Assembly: GCA_019614645.1 (NCBI GenBank)
Contig: JABWDB010000001.1
Location: 29,133,501 to 29,197,500 of the forward strand
Reading direction: 5' to 3'
DNA length: 64,000 bases
Source of the DNA: Stratiolaelaps scimitus
Lineage: Eukaryota > Arthropoda > Arachnida > Mesostigmata > Laelapidae
The translations under genes were made by a program, and so were the position numbers. The notes beneath the pieces were generated by a model. That model made no database searches, was not told the origin of the DNA, and worked only from the letters and a program-made list of their open reading frames with translations. The number at the start of each line of letters is the position of its first letter. Position 1 is the first letter of the stretch. Of this stretch, positions 61,801 to 64,000 are shown one piece after another.

Positions 61801-63016
61801 TTTAAATGAGAACATTTTGGCCTCACTTGCAATACGGTTCAACGGAAAGTACTCAACATGGTTGTTGTACACGCTGTGTATCACGATAGGTATTTCAGTG
61901 GAGTGCAGGCGTAGAATTTCACGCATGTTTTTACCTCGGGAAGCACTTAATAATTGTCTACCTGTGTTCTATCACATGATCTCTATAAGATTGTTTTAAC
62001 GTCCGAAGACGATGTTATCATAAAACCTGATCATTTCTAATTATGGTGTAAATATTGCGTCAGCCAAAAAAAGGCGATAGCTGCTGCGTCTGGTTAGAAT
62101 ACGCGACGTCGGTAGCGACACATTGAGTGCATATTGAGGTTTTTCTAAGTGGTTGGATCAAGACGATTTAATTTTTCGGTTCGGAATATATATATATATA
62201 TATATATTAGTTGGGGGCCAACGCAGCTCCACTTGGGTTGCCTGCGCATACCCCTGAGCTTACGTAATCACTTCAATATCGTCATTCTGTCTGCGGTGCG
62301 GGCGGGGGGCTGTCGAGTTAATCATTTAGTATTCCTGCTGCTGTAGCAAGTGTTATGCAGCAGTTCACAAATTGAAGGCTACGGGTAGAATGCGCCTATT
62401 GGACATTGGCCCGTCACGGTCATCGTTGGGAAAACACCATGGGTAAGGGGGAGAGATTTTTGTGAGTTGTCAGGTGTAAATTTGTCTGGATTTTGCTAAC
62501 TACCAAGGCGGTAGTACGTATGACCGATGACGTCGGCACCTATACTGTCTAATAATATCGACAATGACAGTATCGATATTCGTGGAAATAATAGTTAAAC
62601 GTATGTGATATTGACATCGAATTGAACAATCGAGTGTTGAGATAATCATGATATTTTTTTGCAGCGGGAGCTGATCAAAGAATCTATTCTCTTGGATTCG
62701 CGTATTTTCAAGTATCCAGATGGTAAACTTCCTAATTTAGGCTTTTACTTTTTCGTAAATGTTAAAGCCGTTCTTTGGATCGTTGATCATCTTTGCTAGG
62801 GATGCCGATTGTCGGTATATTTTGATGAAGGGGCCCCCCCATCTCAATGACCGGTTGGTTGTTCTTGCGTAACACTTCATTTCTAATTCTTATCGGAGAC
62901 ATGTCAGTCGACTATTTCAACGTGTGCTAATATTTGCTAGCATTGCTTTTCAATCATTGTAGGTGACCTGGTCATTCGTGAGGGTGAAGCTGGCAGTGTA
63001 GTCTACGTCATTCAAG
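55834..63016 (+). CDS. for: cGMP-dependent protein kinase (foraging/PKG type), 5' coding exons, partial
   Basis: Exons are 55834-55983, 59219-59310, 60164-60274, 60508-60620 and 62963-63016. The phases 0, 2, 2, 1, 1 agree. The gene continues past the right edge, so the rest of the cGMP sites and the kinase domain are missing. A likely start is ATG 55867 ([14 protein letters not shown]); the frame is also open back to the acceptor, so a longer N-terminus from an upstream exon is possible. In order come a Gln-rich lead-in, then a leucine-zipper heptad region ([25 protein letters not shown]) for dimerisation, then the autoinhibitory segment with GISAEPQS, then the start of cyclic-nucleotide site A ([24 protein letters not shown], then [15 protein letters not shown]). 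PKG phosphorylates Ser/Thr on cytosolic and membrane targets when cGMP rises. An alternative exon at 62665-62722 is listed separately. Confidence 0.9.
55984..59218 (+). other. First visible intron of the kinase gene
   Basis: It begins GTAACG and ends TTGGTCTTGCAG. It holds the 48-bp palindrome, a (GT)n run near 59023-59032 and a (GA)n run near 59091-59105. The open frame 56885-57226 lies in it and has no domain. Confidence 0.6.
57867..57914. repeat. 48-bp perfect palindrome with (AT)n core, in kinase intron 1
   Basis: ACGTGATCAATGAT, then 20 bases of alternating AT, then ATCATTGATCACGT are exactly self-complementary over 48 bases. A second TA array lies just to the left (57848-57866). Confidence 0.9.
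59311..60163 (+). other. Intron between leucine-zipper and autoinhibitory exons of the kinase
   Basis: It begins GTAATC and ends TTTGACAG. It contains a (TTAT)n run near 59507-59522 and no exon I can support. Confidence 0.6.
60621..62664 (+). other. Intron upstream of the alternative kinase exon
   Basis: It begins GTATAC. It contains a minus-strand tRNA-like T-arm (listed separately) and a TA array at 62187-62208. The canonical splice would remove this sequence together with the alternative exon and join 60620 to 62963. Confidence 0.55.
61060..61160 (-). repeat. tRNA-like (SINE or degenerate tRNA) sequence in a kinase intron
   Basis: On the minus strand, CCGGTTCGAATCCCGCAGG carries a canonical box B (GGTTCGAATCC); on the plus strand it is GCGGGATTCGAACCGG at about 61071. 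An upstream GACTGCCCCGAGCATGGGGG is anticodon-arm-like at best. No full cloverleaf is apparent, so it is probably retroposed. Confidence 0.4.
62665..62722 (+). CDS. for: Candidate mutually exclusive exon of the kinase gene
   Basis: A strong acceptor (ATTTTTTTGCAG) and donor (GATG|GTAAAC) bound 58 bases. In phase 0 they encode [20 protein letters not shown], where the last Gly is completed by the next exon. The start resembles the [12 protein letters not shown] segment of exon 60508-60620. Entered in phase 1 from that exon, it would push the next exon (62963) into a frame that meets a stop at once. The exon therefore fits only a transcript coming from a phase-0 donor, such as the one at 55983 or an unseen alternative first exon. 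It could also be a decayed duplicate. Confidence 0.45.
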
Positions 63017-64000
63017 GTAAGTCTCGAACTTGTTGAGGATTTCACACATGCACAACAAACCTACTTGACAGAAGGATATCACATGGGGTGGCGAATGCGT
63101 CCGCTGACCCAATATATTCGCGGAGATTCTCTGTCGGGCCGTTTTCTTTACCTTGTCTCGATGCTAACTTTAGTTTCTTTCTTTCTGTTTTGGGCACGCT
63201 TGAGGATCGGGGATCTAGGGCCTCATTGTTCTAGATATTTTATTAAGAATATTATATATAGAGGAAGGTGTTCTTAGACGTATTTGATCACGGCTGGTCT
63301 TACACATTGGCTGGACGTCAGTACCTGACAGTATCAAAAATGTTGTAGCAGGTAAGAGAAGATATTGAAGCATGAATACGAGAGATATGACAACATGATA
63401 ATACCGACTGCCTTGTTCCATCTAACCTATTCACATGGTATAGAGTGATTAGTGAGCGGGATTAGAGCGGTAACGCGAACACATGCAGGACTCAGTCACG
63501 TCACTTGCGGCTGTTGCATCTTTTCCAGTCGTTAGTTCGCCATTCGTTGCGCCAGTTCAACGAATCCGCCGAGAAAAAGACCGTTAAGCTGTCGTATGCA
63601 CTATGTTAACTATGTGTCTGTCTACCGGAATACCTATATTACAGATAGATCGACACATAGGTAAATACAGATATACTGTTCTATAGTACGAGGATGGGCG
63701 CACTGGCTGGCTGGCTAGTATTTAAGATGCCTAATTCGGGGGGGGGGGATGCGACGCTATCCTCTGGCTATCCACGGATGCGTAACCACTACACGGACAC
63801 TGCTAAACCTGTCGAAGTGTCCTGACGTAAGGGGCAGCAGTCATCGTCGACGCCGACTGGGTATTATGTCCCATTCTAATGTGCGCATTCTACAACTACC
63901 GCTGGTACATCGTCATCGTGCTTTCGCCTGTCGGCCAGCTATAGACACATACATCTATTCATCGGGCGCCGTCGATATGCGTTCGGCGAAATGAGAATGA
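63017..64000 (+). other. Kinase intron running off the right edge
   Basis: It begins GTAAGT. No further kinase exon is recognised before 64000. It contains a G run near 63738-63747 and unique sequence. Confidence 0.5.

Noticed and set aside
1..64000. CRISPR arrays, operons, ribosome binding sites and phage genes
   Set aside because: No evenly spaced repeats, Shine-Dalgarno sites or closely packed genes occur; the window is intron-bearing animal DNA.

Overview
The window is eukaryotic nuclear DNA from an animal. Exons are short, introns carry GT..AG borders, and microsatellites (TA, GA, CAG/CTG, CCGT) and retroposed repeats are common. The recognised genes (proteasome beta-2, a cGMP-dependent protein kinase of the foraging type, a LOTUS-domain germline protein) fit an arthropod. 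A mite or other arachnid is my guess; nothing in the sequence proves it.

Layout. 1-14.9 kb: no gene I can support, only repeats. 14.9-18.0 kb: a three-exon plus-strand gene for a protein with two LOTUS (OST-HTH) domains. 20.9-21.2 kb: a small single-exon gene for a secreted, very basic peptide behind a TATA-like box. 23.5 kb: a possible terminal exon of unknown identity. 24.75-28.72 kb: a complete seven-exon gene for proteasome subunit beta type-7. 29.5-30.2 kb: a decayed LINE reverse-transcriptase fragment on the minus strand. 31.3-36.6 kb: a GC- and triplet-rich low-complexity island with a TATA box, possibly the promoter and long untranslated leader of a downstream gene. 44.96-45.96 kb: two converging candidate terminal exons of unrecognised genes whose opposite poly(A) signals lie about 30 bases apart. 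49.5-50.8 kb: a degenerate retroelement interrupted by a tRNA-derived SINE. 53.9-54.9 kb: an internally deleted mariner element. 55.8 kb to the right edge: the 5' coding exons of a cGMP-dependent protein kinase, running out of the window before the catalytic domain.

The genes do not form a functional unit. The most unusual material is in the repeats: a tiny retroposon family ending in a GCTGA-NNN-TCAGC hairpin, several copies of which have target-site duplications; a tRNA-derived SINE seen twice, both with target-site duplications; a tandem duplication that copies the splice acceptor of proteasome exon 3; and a kinase exon (62665-62722) whose reading phase makes it mutually exclusive with the canonical exon at 60508-60620.

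All gene calls come from reading translations and splice borders by eye; no search was run.
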